DNA of 64,000 nt, taken from Pseudomonas sp. Gutcm_11s. GTDB taxonomy: Bacteria > Pseudomonadota > Gammaproteobacteria > Pseudomonadales > Pseudomonadaceae. Location of the stretch: positions 1 to 64,000 of the forward strand of contig NZ_JAQSUW010000018.1 of assembly GCF_028649395.1 (NCBI RefSeq), written 5' to 3'. Positions 18,584-28,066 of the stretch are shown piece after piece. The position numbers and the translations under genes were made by a program. Position 1 is the stretch's first letter, and every line of letters starts with the position of its first letter. A model generated the notes under the pieces. That model saw only the letters and a list, made by a program, of their open reading frames with translations. It had not been told where the DNA came from and did no database searches.

Positions 18584-19720
18584 ATGTTGCGACAGCTGGT
18601 GTGCTGTTTGGCCCTTCCCGCCATGTTGCTTTGTGGCGCCCAGGCGAGGGCCGAGGCCGGGGTCGAGGCCGACGAGGTGCTGCTGGGCATGGTCAACGCG
18701 CAGACGGGGCTGGCGGCCGGGCTGGGCCAGGGCATGCGCGACGGCGCCCAGGCCTACTTCAATCGGGTCAATGCCGCGGGCGGCGTGCATGGCCGGCGTC
18801 TGACCCTGGTCGTCCGTGACGATGGCTACGAGCCCTCGCGCACCGCACGCCTCACCGAAGAGCTGATCGATTCGCGCAGCGTCTTCGCCCTGTTCGGCTA
18901 CGTGGGCACGCCGACCTCCCGCGCCGCGATGCCGGTGGCACAGGCCGCTGGCGTGCCATACCTGTTCCCCCTGTCCGGCGCCGAAGTGCTGCGCAACCCG
19001 CCGCACCATTGGGTGTTCAACGTGCGGGCCTCGTACTTTGCCGAATCCGAGCTGTTGGTAAAGCACATGACCGAGGCGTTGCAGCTCAAGCGCGTGGCCC
19101 TGCTGATGCAGGACGACTCCTTCGGTGAAACGGTCAAGGGTGGCCTGGTGGCGGCGATGGCCAAGCGTGGCCTGCAGGTCGAGGCCGAGGCGCGCATCCT
19201 GCGAAATTCCCTGGAGGTCGGCGCCGCGGTAGCACAGCTGCGCGCGGTGCAGCCGGAAGCGGTGTTCTTCGTCGGTACCTACCGGCAGCTGGCGCGGGCC
19301 ATGAGTGAGGCGCGTGCCCAGGGCATACAGGCACGCTTCTTCAGCGTGTCCTTCGTCGGCACCGAGCGGTTGATCGCCGAGGCCGGTGCGGAGGCGGACG
19401 GCGTGTACATCTCGCAAGTGGTGCCGTCGCCCGAGGATGCCTCGCTGCGCCTGGTGCGCGACTACCAAAAGGACATGCGCGGCACGCTCGGCTATGCCTC
19501 GCTGGAGGGCTACATCGGCGCTGCGGTGCTGGTCGAGGCGCTGCGCCGCGCCGGGCCGCAGGTGGACCGCGGGCGCCTGGTGAAGGCGCTGCAGTCCTTG
19601 GATATCAACCTCGGCGGCTTCCCCGTGCGTTTCGGCCCCAACGATCACCAGGGCTCGGACGCGGTCTACCTCACCCGCGTCGAGCGCGGCCGTGCGGTGC
19701 CGGTGGCCGTCGGCCGCTAG
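18584..19720 (+). CDS. Orphan periplasmic binding protein, branched-chain amino-acid type
   Basis: A 378-residue type-1 periplasmic binding protein (LivJ/UrtA/AmiC fold). It has a signal peptide (LVCCLALPAMLLCGAQARA), then VLLGMVNAQTGLAAGLGQGMRDGAQAYF-like sequence, NAAGGVHGRRLTLVVRDDGYEP and FALFGYVGTPTSRA. GGAG is 7 nt before the ATG at 18584 (another ATG at 18581). No permease or ATPase of the Liv type is adjacent, so it may deliver to a distant transporter or serve as a receptor. Its TAG stop shares the CTAG at 19717-19720 with the convergent dppF stop. Ligand unknown. Confidence 0.82.
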   Translation: MLRQLVCCLALPAMLLCGAQARAEAGVEADEVLLGMVNAQTGLAAGLGQGMRDGAQAYFNRVNAAGGVHGRRLTLVVRDDGYEPSRTARLTEELIDSRSVFALFGYVGTPTSRAAMPVAQAAGVPYLFPLSGAEVLRNPPHHWVFNVRASYFAESELLVKHMTEALQLKRVALLMQDDSFGETVKGGLVAAMAKRGLQVEAEARILRNSLEVGAAVAQLRAVQPEAVFFVGTYRQLARAMSEARAQGIQARFFSVSFVGTERLIAEAGAEADGVYISQVVPSPEDASLRLVRDYQKDMRGTLGYASLEGYIGAAVLVEALRRAGPQVDRGRLVKALQSLDINLGGFPVRFGPNDHQGSDAVYLTRVERGRAVPVAVGR

Positions 19721-20688
19721 CCGGCGATCTGTTCGGCGTGGTGGCAGGCCACCTGGCGTGCATCGAGCAGGCGTAGCTGTGGCACTTCCACGCGGCAACG
19801 TTCGCTGGCGTGCGGACAGCGCTGGTGAAAGGCGCAGCCGGCGGGCGGGGCGAGCGGGTTGGGTGGCTCGCCGGCGATCCTGATCTTCGGCCGGGCCGGG
19901 TCCGGATGGATGCTCGGTGTGGCCGAGAGCAGGGCGCGGGTGTAGGGGTGCAGCGGGCGCAGGTAGATCGCCTCGGCCGGGCCCATCTCCACCGGGCGAC
20001 CGAGATACATCACCAGCACCTCGTCGGCCACGTGGCGCACTACCGCCAGGTTGTGCGAGATGAAGACGTAGCCGGTTTCGTACTGCTCCTGCAGGTCCAT
20101 GAACAGGTTGAGCACCTGGGCCTGGATCGACACGTCCAGCGCCGAGGTCGGCTCGTCGGCGACCAGCACCTTGGGCTGCAGCATCATGGCGCGGGCCAGG
20201 GCGATGCGCTGGCGCTGGCCGCCGGAGAACATGTGTGGGTAGCGCTGGTGGTGCTCGGGGCGCAGGCCCACCTGCTGCATCATCGCCTGCACCTTCTCGC
20301 GGCGTTCGGCACGCGACAGGCCGGTGTTGATCAGCAGTGGCTCGGCCAGCTGGTCACCGATCTTCTGCCGTGGGTTGAGTGAGGCGTAGGGGTTCTGGAA
20401 CACCATCTGCACGTCGCGGCGCAGCTGCTTGCGCTGGGCCTTGCCGGCAGTGGCGACTTCCTGCCCGGCGATCTGCAGGCTGCCGGAGGTCGGCTGCTCG
20501 ATCAGGGTCAGGGCGCGGGCCAGAGTCGACTTGCCGCAGCCGGATTCGCCGACCACTGCCAGGGTCTTGCCGGCCTGCAGCGAGAACGACACGCCGTTGA
20601 GCGCGCGCACCAGGGCGCTGGGCTTGAACAGACCGCGGGAGATCTCGTAGTGGCGGGTCAGCTCGCGGGCTTCGAGGACGATACTCAT
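19717..20688 (-). CDS. dppF: Dipeptide ABC transporter ATP-binding protein DppF
   Basis: A 323-residue ABC ATPase of the Opp/Dpp F type. Walker A is GESGCGKST, the signature FSGGQRQRIALARA, Walker B VLVADEPTSALD, and the C-terminal oligopeptide-transporter extension includes PHASERCRVEVP. Last gene of the dpp operon; its ATG overlaps the dppD stop. With DppD it powers uptake of dipeptides through DppBC. Confidence 0.93.
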   Translation of the reverse strand: MSIVLEARELTRHYEISRGLFKPSALVRALNGVSFSLQAGKTLAVVGESGCGKSTLARALTLIEQPTSGSLQIAGQEVATAGKAQRKQLRRDVQMVFQNPYASLNPRQKIGDQLAEPLLINTGLSRAERREKVQAMMQQVGLRPEHHQRYPHMFSGGQRQRIALARAMMLQPKVLVADEPTSALDVSIQAQVLNLFMDLQEQYETGYVFISHNLAVVRHVADEVLVMYLGRPVEMGPAEAIYLRPLHPYTRALLSATPSIHPDPARPKIRIAGEPPNPLAPPAGCAFHQRCPHASERCRVEVPQLRLLDARQVACHHAEQIAG

Positions 20689-21662
20689 CAGGCGACCTCC
20701 GCGCTCAGATTCAACGGATAGAAGCAGCGCACCGCGCCGCGCTCATGTGCCTCCAGCGCCGGGCGCTGTTCGCGGCAGTGCGCCTGGGCATAGGGGCAGC
20801 GTGGCGATAGCAGGCAGCCTGCGGGGCGGTCGTAGCGGCCGGGCACGATGCCGGGCAGGGTGGCCAGGCGCGCGGCGCCCAGGCTGTGTTCTGGAATCGC
20901 CTTGAGCAGTGCTTCGGTATAGGGATGGGTCGGTGCGTCGAACAGCGCCGGCACGCTGCCGACTTCCACCGCCTGCCCGGCGTACATCACGCACACGCGC
21001 TGGGCGGTCTCGGCGACCACCGTCAGGTCATGGGTGATCAGCACCAGGGCCATGCCCTGTTCACGCTGCAGGCCGAGCAGCAGCTCCATGATCTGCGCCT
21101 GGATGGTCACGTCCAGCGCCGTGGTCGGCTCGTCGGCGATCAGCAGCTTGGGTTCGGCGGCGATGGCCATGGCAATCGCCACGCGCTGGCTCATGCCGCC
21201 GGAGAGCTGGTGCGGGTAGGCGTCGAGGCGGCTGGCGGCGCCGGGGATTTCCACCCGCTCCAGCAACTGCAGGGCGCGTGCGCGGGCGGCGCGGCCCTTG
21301 AGGCCGAGGTGCTGGCGCAGCACTTCCTCGATCTGGTAACCGACCGTGTAGCTGGGGTTGAGCGCGGTCATCGGGTCCTGGAATACCATGGCCAGGTCCT
21401 TGCCGATCACCTTGCGCCGCTGCCGGCCCTTGAGCGCGAGCATGTCGTGGCCGGCGAAGCGCAGGCTGTCGGCGCGGACGATGCCGGGGGTGTCGATCAG
21501 GCCCATCAGCGCCAGCATGGTCACCGATTTTCCGGAACCGGACTCACCGACGATGGCCAGCACCTCGCCTGCGTCCACGGCCAGGTCGAGGCCGTCGACC
21601 ACCGGCACGGCATCCGCCGCGCCGAAGCGCACGCTGAGGTTGTTGATCTCGAGAAGACTCAT
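20688..21662 (-). CDS. dppD: Dipeptide ABC transporter ATP-binding protein DppD
   Basis: A 324-residue ABC ATPase with Walker A GESGSGKSV, signature LSGGMSQRVAIAMAIA, Walker B LLIADEPTTALD, and the C-terminal Cys-containing loop CLLSPRCPYAQAHC that can hold an Fe-S cluster in some DppD homologues. The ATG at 21662 lies 10 nt after the dppC stop with GGAG upstream; an in-frame ATG at 21683 would overlap dppC. Confidence 0.93.
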   Translation of the reverse strand: MSLLEINNLSVRFGAADAVPVVDGLDLAVDAGEVLAIVGESGSGKSVTMLALMGLIDTPGIVRADSLRFAGHDMLALKGRQRRKVIGKDLAMVFQDPMTALNPSYTVGYQIEEVLRQHLGLKGRAARARALQLLERVEIPGAASRLDAYPHQLSGGMSQRVAIAMAIAAEPKLLIADEPTTALDVTIQAQIMELLLGLQREQGMALVLITHDLTVVAETAQRVCVMYAGQAVEVGSVPALFDAPTHPYTEALLKAIPEHSLGAARLATLPGIVPGRYDRPAGCLLSPRCPYAQAHCREQRPALEAHERGAVRCFYPLNLSAEVA

Positions 21663-21672
21663 CGGCGGCTCC

Positions 21673-22584
21673 TCACTGCGCATGCTTCAGCTTCGGGTCC
21701 AGCGCATCGCGCAGGCCGTCGCCCATCAGGTTGATCGCCAGCACGCTGAGCAGGATGGTCAGCCCCGGCAGTGTCACCACCCACCAGGCGCGCTCGATGT
21801 AGTCGCGCGCCGAGGCCAACATGGTGCCCCACTCGGGAGTCGGCGGCTGTACGCCGAGGCCGAGGAAGCCCAGCGCGGCGGCGTCGAGGATGGCCGAGGA
21901 GAAGCTCAAGGTGGCCTGCACGATCAGTGGCGCCATGCAGTTGGGCAGCACGGTGACGAACATCAGTCGCGGCAGGCCGGCGCCGGCCAGTCTGGCGGCG
22001 GTGACGTAGTCACGGCCCAGCTCGCCCATCACCGCGGCGCGGGTCAGGCGCACGTAGGACGGCAGCGAGACGATGGCGATGGCGATCACCGTGTTGAGCA
22101 GCCCGGGGCCAAGGATGGCGACGATGGCCACCGCCAGCAGCAGCGAGGGCAGGGCCAGCATGATGTCCATCAGGCGCATGATCGAGGGGCCGAGCAGGCG
22201 CGGGAAGAAACCGGCGACCAGGCCCAGCAGCACGCCGGGGATCAGTGACAGCACCACCGAGGCCAGGCCGATCAGCAGCGACAGGCGCGCGCCGTGGATC
22301 AGCCGCGAGAGCAGGTCGCGGCCTAACTCGTCGGTGCCGAACAGGAAGCGCGCCTGGCCGCCCTCGAGCCAGGCCGGCGGGGTGAGGAAGGCGTCGCGGA
22401 ACTGTTCGCTGGGGTCGAACGGCGCCACCCAGGGGGCGAACAGCGCGCAGAACACGATCAGCAGGATGAAGGCCAGGCCGCCGACGGCGCCCTTGTTGTG
22501 GCGGAAGGCCTGCCAGAACTCCTTGAGCGGCGAGGGGTAGAGCAGGGCCTGGTCGGCGACCGGCGAAGCGTTGGATTGCGTCAT
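21673..22584 (-). CDS. dppC: Dipeptide ABC transporter permease DppC
   Basis: A 303-residue inner-membrane permease: an N-terminal OppC-type helix region (FWQAFRHNKGAVGGLAFILLI), a periplasmic loop, then five helices with the EAA loop VTAARLAGAGLPRLMFVTVLP. It sits 12 nt after dppB and pairs with DppB to form the channel. Confidence 0.93.
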   Translation of the reverse strand: MTQSNASPVADQALLYPSPLKEFWQAFRHNKGAVGGLAFILLIVFCALFAPWVAPFDPSEQFRDAFLTPPAWLEGGQARFLFGTDELGRDLLSRLIHGARLSLLIGLASVVLSLIPGVLLGLVAGFFPRLLGPSIMRLMDIMLALPSLLLAVAIVAILGPGLLNTVIAIAIVSLPSYVRLTRAAVMGELGRDYVTAARLAGAGLPRLMFVTVLPNCMAPLIVQATLSFSSAILDAAALGFLGLGVQPPTPEWGTMLASARDYIERAWWVVTLPGLTILLSVLAINLMGDGLRDALDPKLKHAQ

Positions 22585-22596
22585 GTCCGGGCCTCC

Positions 22597-23607
22597 TTAG
22601 CGCTGGTGGCGAATGCGTGGGTTGACCAGGCCGTAGAGGATGTCCACGACGAAGTTGACCAGGATCACCAGGCAGGCGATCAGCAGGATGCCGTTCTGCA
22701 CCACCGGGTAGTCGCGCGCGCCGATGGCCTCGATCAGCCACTTGCCGATGCCGGGCCAGGAGAAGATGGTCTCGGTTAGCACGGCGCCGCCGAACAGGCT
22801 GCCGACCTGCAGGCCGAACACGGTGAGCACCGGGATCAGCGCGTTGCGCAGGCCGTGCACGAACACCACGCGTGCCGGTGACAGACCCTTGGCGCGGGCG
22901 GTGCGCATGTAGTCCTCGCCGAGCACTTCGAGCATGGCCGAGCGGGTCATGCGCGCGATCACCGCCAGCGGAATGGTGCCGAGCACGATGGCCGGCAGGA
23001 TCAGGTGCATGAGGGCGTCCTTGAACGCGCCTTCCTCGTCGCTGAGCAGGGTGTCGATCAGCATGAAGCCGGTTCTGGGTTCGATGTCGTAGAGCAGGTC
23101 GATGCGCTCCGACACCGGCGTCCAGCCCAGGTAGACCGAGAAGAACATGATCAGCAGCAGGCCCCACCAGAAGATCGGCATCGAGTAGCCGGTCAGCGAC
23201 AGGCCCATCACCCCGTGGTCGAACAGCGAACCGCGCTTGAGCGCGGCGACTACCCCGGCGATCACGCCCAGGGTGCCGGCGAACAGCAGCGCGGCCAGGG
23301 ACAGTTCCAGGGTCGCCGGGAACAGGGTGAGGAATTCGTCCCACACGCCCTCGCGGGTGCGCAGCGACTGGCCCAGGTCGCCGCGGGCCAGCTGGCCGAT
23401 GTAGTCCAGGTATTGCGCCGACAGCGGCTTGTCCAGGCCCAGGCGGTGCATGGCTTCGGCATGCATCTGCGGATCGACGCGGCGCTCGCCCATCATCACT
23501 TCCACCGGGTCGCCGGGGATCAGGCGGATCAGCGCGAAGGTCAGCAGGGTGACGCCGAAGAACGTCGGGATTAGCAACGCCAGGCGTCGGGCGATAAAGG
23601 ACAGCAT
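22597..23607 (-). CDS. dppB: Dipeptide ABC transporter permease DppB
   Basis: A 336-residue permease beginning MLSFIARRLALLIPTFFGVTLL with the family's RLIPGDPVEVMMGER motif, six predicted helices and the EAA loop YMRTARAKGLSPARVVFVHG. It is separated from the upstream binding-protein gene by 123 nt containing a GC-rich hairpin. Confidence 0.93.
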   Translation of the reverse strand: MLSFIARRLALLIPTFFGVTLLTFALIRLIPGDPVEVMMGERRVDPQMHAEAMHRLGLDKPLSAQYLDYIGQLARGDLGQSLRTREGVWDEFLTLFPATLELSLAALLFAGTLGVIAGVVAALKRGSLFDHGVMGLSLTGYSMPIFWWGLLLIMFFSVYLGWTPVSERIDLLYDIEPRTGFMLIDTLLSDEEGAFKDALMHLILPAIVLGTIPLAVIARMTRSAMLEVLGEDYMRTARAKGLSPARVVFVHGLRNALIPVLTVFGLQVGSLFGGAVLTETIFSWPGIGKWLIEAIGARDYPVVQNGILLIACLVILVNFVVDILYGLVNPRIRHQR

Positions 23608-23679
23608 CGCGTGGTGGTACTCCGCATCATCAGGTCGTTGCCCTGTTCGGGCTTAGTCCCTGTTCGAGGTCCGCTGCGC

Positions 23680-23700
23680 GCCGGCCGTGTCGAGGCCGGC
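23680..23700 (-). other. Intercistronic GC hairpin between dppA2 and dppB
   Basis: GCCGGCC, a 7-nt loop, then GGCCGGC. There is no T-tract. A hairpin between binding-protein and permease genes commonly stabilises the upstream mRNA and lowers permease expression; that role is inferred. Confidence 0.45.
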
Positions 23701-23730
23701 CTCCGGTGCACGCAGCTTGGAACAGGTTTC

Positions 23731-25320
23731 TTATGGTTGTGTTCGCCGTACATGGGCGAAATTGTTCGAGCCCAGCGGGCTGAGGACGAAGCCTTCGACA
23801 TCCTTGCGCAGCACGGCGAACTGCTTGGGATGGGCGAGGGCGATCCACGGCGCTTCGCGCTGGAAGATCGCCAGGGCCTCACGATACAACGCCGCGCGCC
23901 GCTCCGGGTCGGCAATTCGGCGTGCCTCGCGGATCAGCTGGTCGAATTCCTGGTTGCACCAGCCGGCCTGGTTCTCGCCACTCGCGGCGGCGGCGCAGGA
24001 CAGGTTGGGGGTGAGGAAGTTGTCCGGATCGCCGTTGTCGCCGGCCCAGCCCATGAACACCAGGTCGTGCTCGCCGTTCTTGGCGCGCTTGATCAGCTCG
24101 CCCCACTCGAACACGCGGATATCCGCCTGAATGCCGATGGCGGCCAGGTCGGCCTGCAGCATCTGTGCGCCGATGCCCGGGTTGGGGTTGGTCGGCCCGC
24201 CGCCGGGACGGGTCCAGATCGACAGCTTCAGGCCCTTATCGTGGCCGGCTTCGGCCAGCAGCTTGCGTGCCTTGTCCAGGTCGCGTGGCCAGGGTTGCAG
24301 GCGCTCGTCGTAGCCGAGCAGGGTGGCCGGGTAGGGCGCTGCCGCCAGAGTCGCGTTGCCCTCGCCGTACTGCGCGCGCAGGTAGGCCTGACGGTCGAAG
24401 GCCAGGTTGATGGCGTGGCGCACGCGCACGTCGTCCAGCGGCTTGTGCCGGGTGTTGATGGCGACGTAGGCGGTGAGCAGCGAGTCCAGCTCCAGCACCT
24501 GCAGGTTCTTGTTCTCGCGCAGCGCCGGCACGTCGCTGGGGCGCGGGAACACGGCGACCTGGCAGGCGCCGGCCTTGAGCTGTTGCACGCGGGTGTTGGG
24601 GTCGGGGGTGATGGCCAGCAACAGGCGGTCGAGCGGTGGCTTGCCGCCCCAGTAGTTCGGGTTGCCGGCGAAGCGTACCTGGGCGTCCTTGGCATAGCGT
24701 TCGAAGACGAACGGGCCGGTGCCGATCGGCTGGCTGTTGAGCTTCTCCGGCGTCTCGGCGTCGAGCAGCTGTTCAGCGTACTCGGCGGAATAGATCGAGG
24801 TGAAGCCCATGGCCAGGTCGGCGAGGAAGGGCGCCTCGGGGTGCTTGAGGGTGAAGCGCACGCGGTGCTCGTCGAGCGCCTCGATCTTGTCGATCAGCTC
24901 GGCGAAGCCCATGGCCTCGAAATAGGGAAAGCCGCGCGGCGCCAGTTCGTGCCAGGGATGCTCCTTGTCGCGCTGGCGTTCGAAGCTCCACAGCACGTCG
25001 TCGGTATTCAGCTCGCGGGTGGGCTTGAACCAGGGCGTTTCATGGAACTTCACGCCCTGGCGCAAGGTGAAGGTGTAGGTCAGGCCGTCGGCGCCGATCT
25101 CCCAGCTTTCGGCCAGGCTTGGGACGATGCGCGTGCTGCCGGGAGCGAACTGCACCAGGCGTTCGTAGACCGTCTCGGCCGAGGCATCGGCGGTGGTCGC
25201 GGCGGTGTACTGGACGATGTCGAAACCTTCCGGGCTGGCCTCGGAGCAGACCACCAGCGACTGCTGGGCGAATAGCGGCAGGCTGACGCCGAGCGCCACG
25301 AGCATGAGGATACTGCGCAT
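23731..25320 (-). CDS. Dipeptide ABC transporter substrate-binding protein (second copy)
   Basis: A 529-residue family-5 solute-binding protein. It has a signal peptide (ILMLVALGVSLPLFAQ) and family segments VVCSEASPEGFDIVQYT, LAESWEIGADGLTYTFTLRQGVKFH and NTDDVLWSFERQ. It is about as long as, and clearly related to, the protein of the gene upstream, so the two arose by duplication. Peptide specificity likely differs. The longer frame starting at 25380 lacks a signal peptide. Confidence 0.9.
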   Translation of the reverse strand: MRSILMLVALGVSLPLFAQQSLVVCSEASPEGFDIVQYTAATTADASAETVYERLVQFAPGSTRIVPSLAESWEIGADGLTYTFTLRQGVKFHETPWFKPTRELNTDDVLWSFERQRDKEHPWHELAPRGFPYFEAMGFAELIDKIEALDEHRVRFTLKHPEAPFLADLAMGFTSIYSAEYAEQLLDAETPEKLNSQPIGTGPFVFERYAKDAQVRFAGNPNYWGGKPPLDRLLLAITPDPNTRVQQLKAGACQVAVFPRPSDVPALRENKNLQVLELDSLLTAYVAINTRHKPLDDVRVRHAINLAFDRQAYLRAQYGEGNATLAAAPYPATLLGYDERLQPWPRDLDKARKLLAEAGHDKGLKLSIWTRPGGGPTNPNPGIGAQMLQADLAAIGIQADIRVFEWGELIKRAKNGEHDLVFMGWAGDNGDPDNFLTPNLSCAAAASGENQAGWCNQEFDQLIREARRIADPERRAALYREALAIFQREAPWIALAHPKQFAVLRKDVEGFVLSPLGSNNFAHVRRTQP

Positions 25321-25376
25321 GAATCGATCCTTGTGCGCGAGCAGCGGGCGGCCGCAGCGGCCCGCTACCCGAGGGG

Positions 25377-26978
25377 TCATTTACCCACGCTCACACCGTA
25401 GAAGGAGTTGAGGGCGAACGGGCTGATGCGGAAGTCCTGCACGGTCTTGCGCATCGGTTGGTAGACGGTGGAGTGGGCGATCGGGGTGATCGGCACCTGG
25501 GCCTTGAGGATGTGCTGGGCCTGGCGGTACAGCTCGCTGCGGGTGGCCTGGTCGGTGCTGGCCTTGGCCTGCTTGATCAGCTTGTCGTAGTCGTTGTCGC
25601 ACCACTTGGAGAAGTTGTTGCCGTCGACCGCATCGCAGCCGTACAGGGTGCCCAGCCAGTTGTCCGGGTCGCCGTTGTCACCGCTCCAGCCGATCAGCAT
25701 GGCGTCGTGCTCGCCGCCCTTGGCGCGCTTGATGTACTCGCCCCACTCGTAGCTGACGATCCTGGCCTTGATGCCGACCTTGGCCCAGTCGGCCTGCAGC
25801 ATCTCGGCCATCAGCCTGGCGTTGGGGTTGTACGGGCGCTGCACCGGCATGGCCCACAGGGTGATCTCGGTACCTTCGGCCACGCCGGCGGCCTTGAGCA
25901 GCTCACGGGCCTTGGTCGGGTCGTAGGCCGGGTCCTTGATGCTGGTGTCGTAGGACCACTGGGTCGGCGGCATGCCGTTCACCGCCAGCTGGCCGGCGCC
26001 CTGGTACACGGCGTCGATGATCGCCTGCTTGTTCACCGCCATGTCCAGCGCCTGGCGCACGGCGAGCTGGTCGAAGGGTTTGTGCTGCACGTTGTAGGCG
26101 ATGTAGCCGAGGTTGAAGCCCGGCTGCGAGGGCATGTTCAGGTTCGGGTCTTTCTTCAGCCCTTCGAGGTCGGCCGGGCGCGGCAGCAGGCTGACCTGGC
26201 ATTCGCCCTTCTTGAGCTTCTGCATGCGCACCGAGGCGTCGGTGTTGATGGAGAAGATCAGGTTGTCGATCTTCACGTCCGCCGGCTTCCAGTACGCCTG
26301 GTTGCCGGTGAAGCGGATCTGCGCGTCCTTCTGGTAGCGCTTGAACACGAAGGGGCCGGTGCCGATCGGCTTCTGGTTGATGTCGGCGGCCCTGCCGGCC
26401 TTGAGTAGCTGCTCGGCGTATTCGGCGGAGTGGATCGAGGCGAAGCTCATCGCCAGGTTCTGGATAAAGGCGGCGTCCACGCTGTTCAGGGTGAACCTGA
26501 CGCTGTGTTCGTCGAGCTTCTCGACCTTGGCGATGTTGGCGTCCATGCCCATGTCGGTGAAGTAGGGGAATTCGGCCGGGTAGGCCTGGCGGAACGGGTG
26601 TTGCTTGTCGAGCATGCGCTGGAAGGTGAACAGCACATCGTCGGCGTTGAATGCGCGGCTCGGCTTGAAGTAGTCGGTGGCGTGGAACTGCACGCCCTGG
26701 CGCAGGTGGAAGGTGTAGGTCAGGCCATCGGGCGTGACTTCCCACTTCTCGGCAAGGCCCGGCTCTACGGCAGTGCCGCCGCGCTCGAACTGGGTCAGGC
26801 GGTTGAACATGGTTTCCGCCACGGCATCGAAGTCGGTGCCGGTGGTGTACTGGCCGGGGTCGAAGCCGGCGGGGCTGCCTTCTGAGCAGAACACCAGGTT
26901 GCTGGCGGCGCTGGCGAGCGGGGCGGCGGCGATCAGCCCGGCCGCGAGAAGCGCCTGAAGGGCGGCGTGATTGCGCAT
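25377..26978 (-). CDS. dppA: Dipeptide ABC transporter substrate-binding protein (first gene of operon)
   Basis: A 533-residue family-5 solute-binding protein. The signal peptide is LLAAGLIAAAPLASA, followed by NLVFCSEGSPAGFDPGQYTT, LAEKWEVTPDGLTYTFHLRQ and GWSGDNGDPDNWLGTLYGCD. The start at 26978 has GAGGTC 5 nt upstream. First gene of the dppA-A2-B-C-D-F operon. P. aeruginosa carries more binding proteins and an outer-membrane porin in this locus, as I recall; here only two binding proteins remain. Confidence 0.92.
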   Translation of the reverse strand: MRNHAALQALLAAGLIAAAPLASAASNLVFCSEGSPAGFDPGQYTTGTDFDAVAETMFNRLTQFERGGTAVEPGLAEKWEVTPDGLTYTFHLRQGVQFHATDYFKPSRAFNADDVLFTFQRMLDKQHPFRQAYPAEFPYFTDMGMDANIAKVEKLDEHSVRFTLNSVDAAFIQNLAMSFASIHSAEYAEQLLKAGRAADINQKPIGTGPFVFKRYQKDAQIRFTGNQAYWKPADVKIDNLIFSINTDASVRMQKLKKGECQVSLLPRPADLEGLKKDPNLNMPSQPGFNLGYIAYNVQHKPFDQLAVRQALDMAVNKQAIIDAVYQGAGQLAVNGMPPTQWSYDTSIKDPAYDPTKARELLKAAGVAEGTEITLWAMPVQRPYNPNARLMAEMLQADWAKVGIKARIVSYEWGEYIKRAKGGEHDAMLIGWSGDNGDPDNWLGTLYGCDAVDGNNFSKWCDNDYDKLIKQAKASTDQATRSELYRQAQHILKAQVPITPIAHSTVYQPMRKTVQDFRISPFALNSFYGVSVGK

Positions 26979-27150
26979 GTTGACCTCATGTTCGTTCTTG
27001 GTTTTATCCCTGAGCACCATGCCGGCACCGGGTGAGGCTATGCACGGCATGTGCCGTGGACAAGCGAAGAGCGCCCTTGAGTGTAGAAGCTGTGATGCAG
27101 GTGCAATTCGTTGCAGAGAATGCCTGTCCTGCCACAGACAGAAGAGGGAG

Positions 27151-27175
27151 GCGCCACTGCCGCCCGCAGTGGCGC
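27151..27175 (-). terminator. Hairpin downstream of the SIMPL-domain gene
   Basis: GCGCCACTGC, loop CGCCC, then GCAGTGGCGC: a 10-bp perfect stem 11 nt after the SIMPL gene stop, followed on the minus strand by pyrimidine-rich sequence but no pure T run. It separates that gene from dppA. Confidence 0.55.
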
Positions 27176-27186
27176 CGCGCTGCCTA

Positions 27187-27900
27187 TCAGGGCAGCTGCA
27201 CCTCGATCACGCCATCGGCGCTCATGCTCACGCGGCTGGTGCCGGCCTCGATCTGCGGTGCTGCTTCGCTCTTGCTGAAGCTGCCGCGATCCATGGCCAT
27301 GGCGCGCATCGGCATCACCGGCTGGAAGCCACCGCTGTTGAGGTTCAGGCTGACCAGCTTGTAGCCCTTGCCGCCGACGGCATCGGTGGCCAGCTGGGCG
27401 CGGGCTTTGAATGCCTCGACGGCCTGTTTGATCAGTTGGTCCTCACTGGTCTTGCGCGAGTCCTCGGCCACGGCGAAGCTCATGTCGGCCATCTTCAGCT
27501 CGCCGAGCAGGTCGGCGGACAGCTGCGACAGGCGGGCGAACTCGGCACTTTCCAGGCGCAGCTCGGCGCGCTCGCGCCAGGCGCTGATCTTGGTGCCTTC
27601 GTTCTCGTACACCGGGTAGCTCTGCCGGCTGCCCAGGCTGACCTTCACGCCCTGCACCTTGCGCGCCTTGTCGATGGCGGCGTTGAGGGTCTTGGTCACG
27701 CTGACGGCCAGCTCGGCCGGGTCATCGCTCTGCGCCTCGGTGTAGAGGGTGACGTACATGCGGTCATGGGCCACTTCCTGGCTGACTTCGGCGCGCAGCG
27801 ACACCTGGTTGTAGCGTGGCTCGTCGGCCATGGCCGGCAGGCTGGCGACAGTGGCCAGGCCGAGGGCGATGGTGGCGGCGAGACGGTTGAATGCGTGCAT
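27187..27900 (-). CDS. SIMPL-domain (DUF541) periplasmic protein
   Basis: A 237-residue exported protein with a signal peptide (IALGLATVASLPAMA). The SIMPL/DUF541 fold shows in VSLRAEVSQEVAHDRMYVTLYTEAQSDDPAELA and the C-terminal VSMSADGVIEVQLP. E. coli YggE belongs to this family and has been linked to oxidative stress; the biochemical role is unknown. It is divergent from roxS. Confidence 0.85.
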   Translation of the reverse strand: MHAFNRLAATIALGLATVASLPAMADEPRYNQVSLRAEVSQEVAHDRMYVTLYTEAQSDDPAELAVSVTKTLNAAIDKARKVQGVKVSLGSRQSYPVYENEGTKISAWRERAELRLESAEFARLSQLSADLLGELKMADMSFAVAEDSRKTSEDQLIKQAVEAFKARAQLATDAVGGKGYKLVSLNLNSGGFQPVMPMRAMAMDRGSFSKSEAAPQIEAGTSRVSMSADGVIEVQLP

Positions 27901-28054
27901 GGGAACTCCTTGCGGGTGGTTGTCCTGATCTTTGACGAGGGGGGCAGACTATTCGGGTTAAGCCTGGTTCGCAGATTTTTCGCGGCCATTGTTGCCGCAT
28001 GTTTGCGCGCTGCGTCGCGTTGCCGCATGCAGACGGTCACCCCGGACCTCTGGT

Positions 28055-28060
28055 TATACT
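28055..28060 (+). promoter_or_regulatory. Candidate -10 box of roxS
   Basis: TATACT lies 6 nt before the roxS ATG, and no Shine-Dalgarno sequence precedes that ATG. Used as a -10 element, it would start the transcript at or next to the ATG. The -35 region is poor. Tentative. Confidence 0.4.
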
Positions 28061-28066
28061 CGCGGC

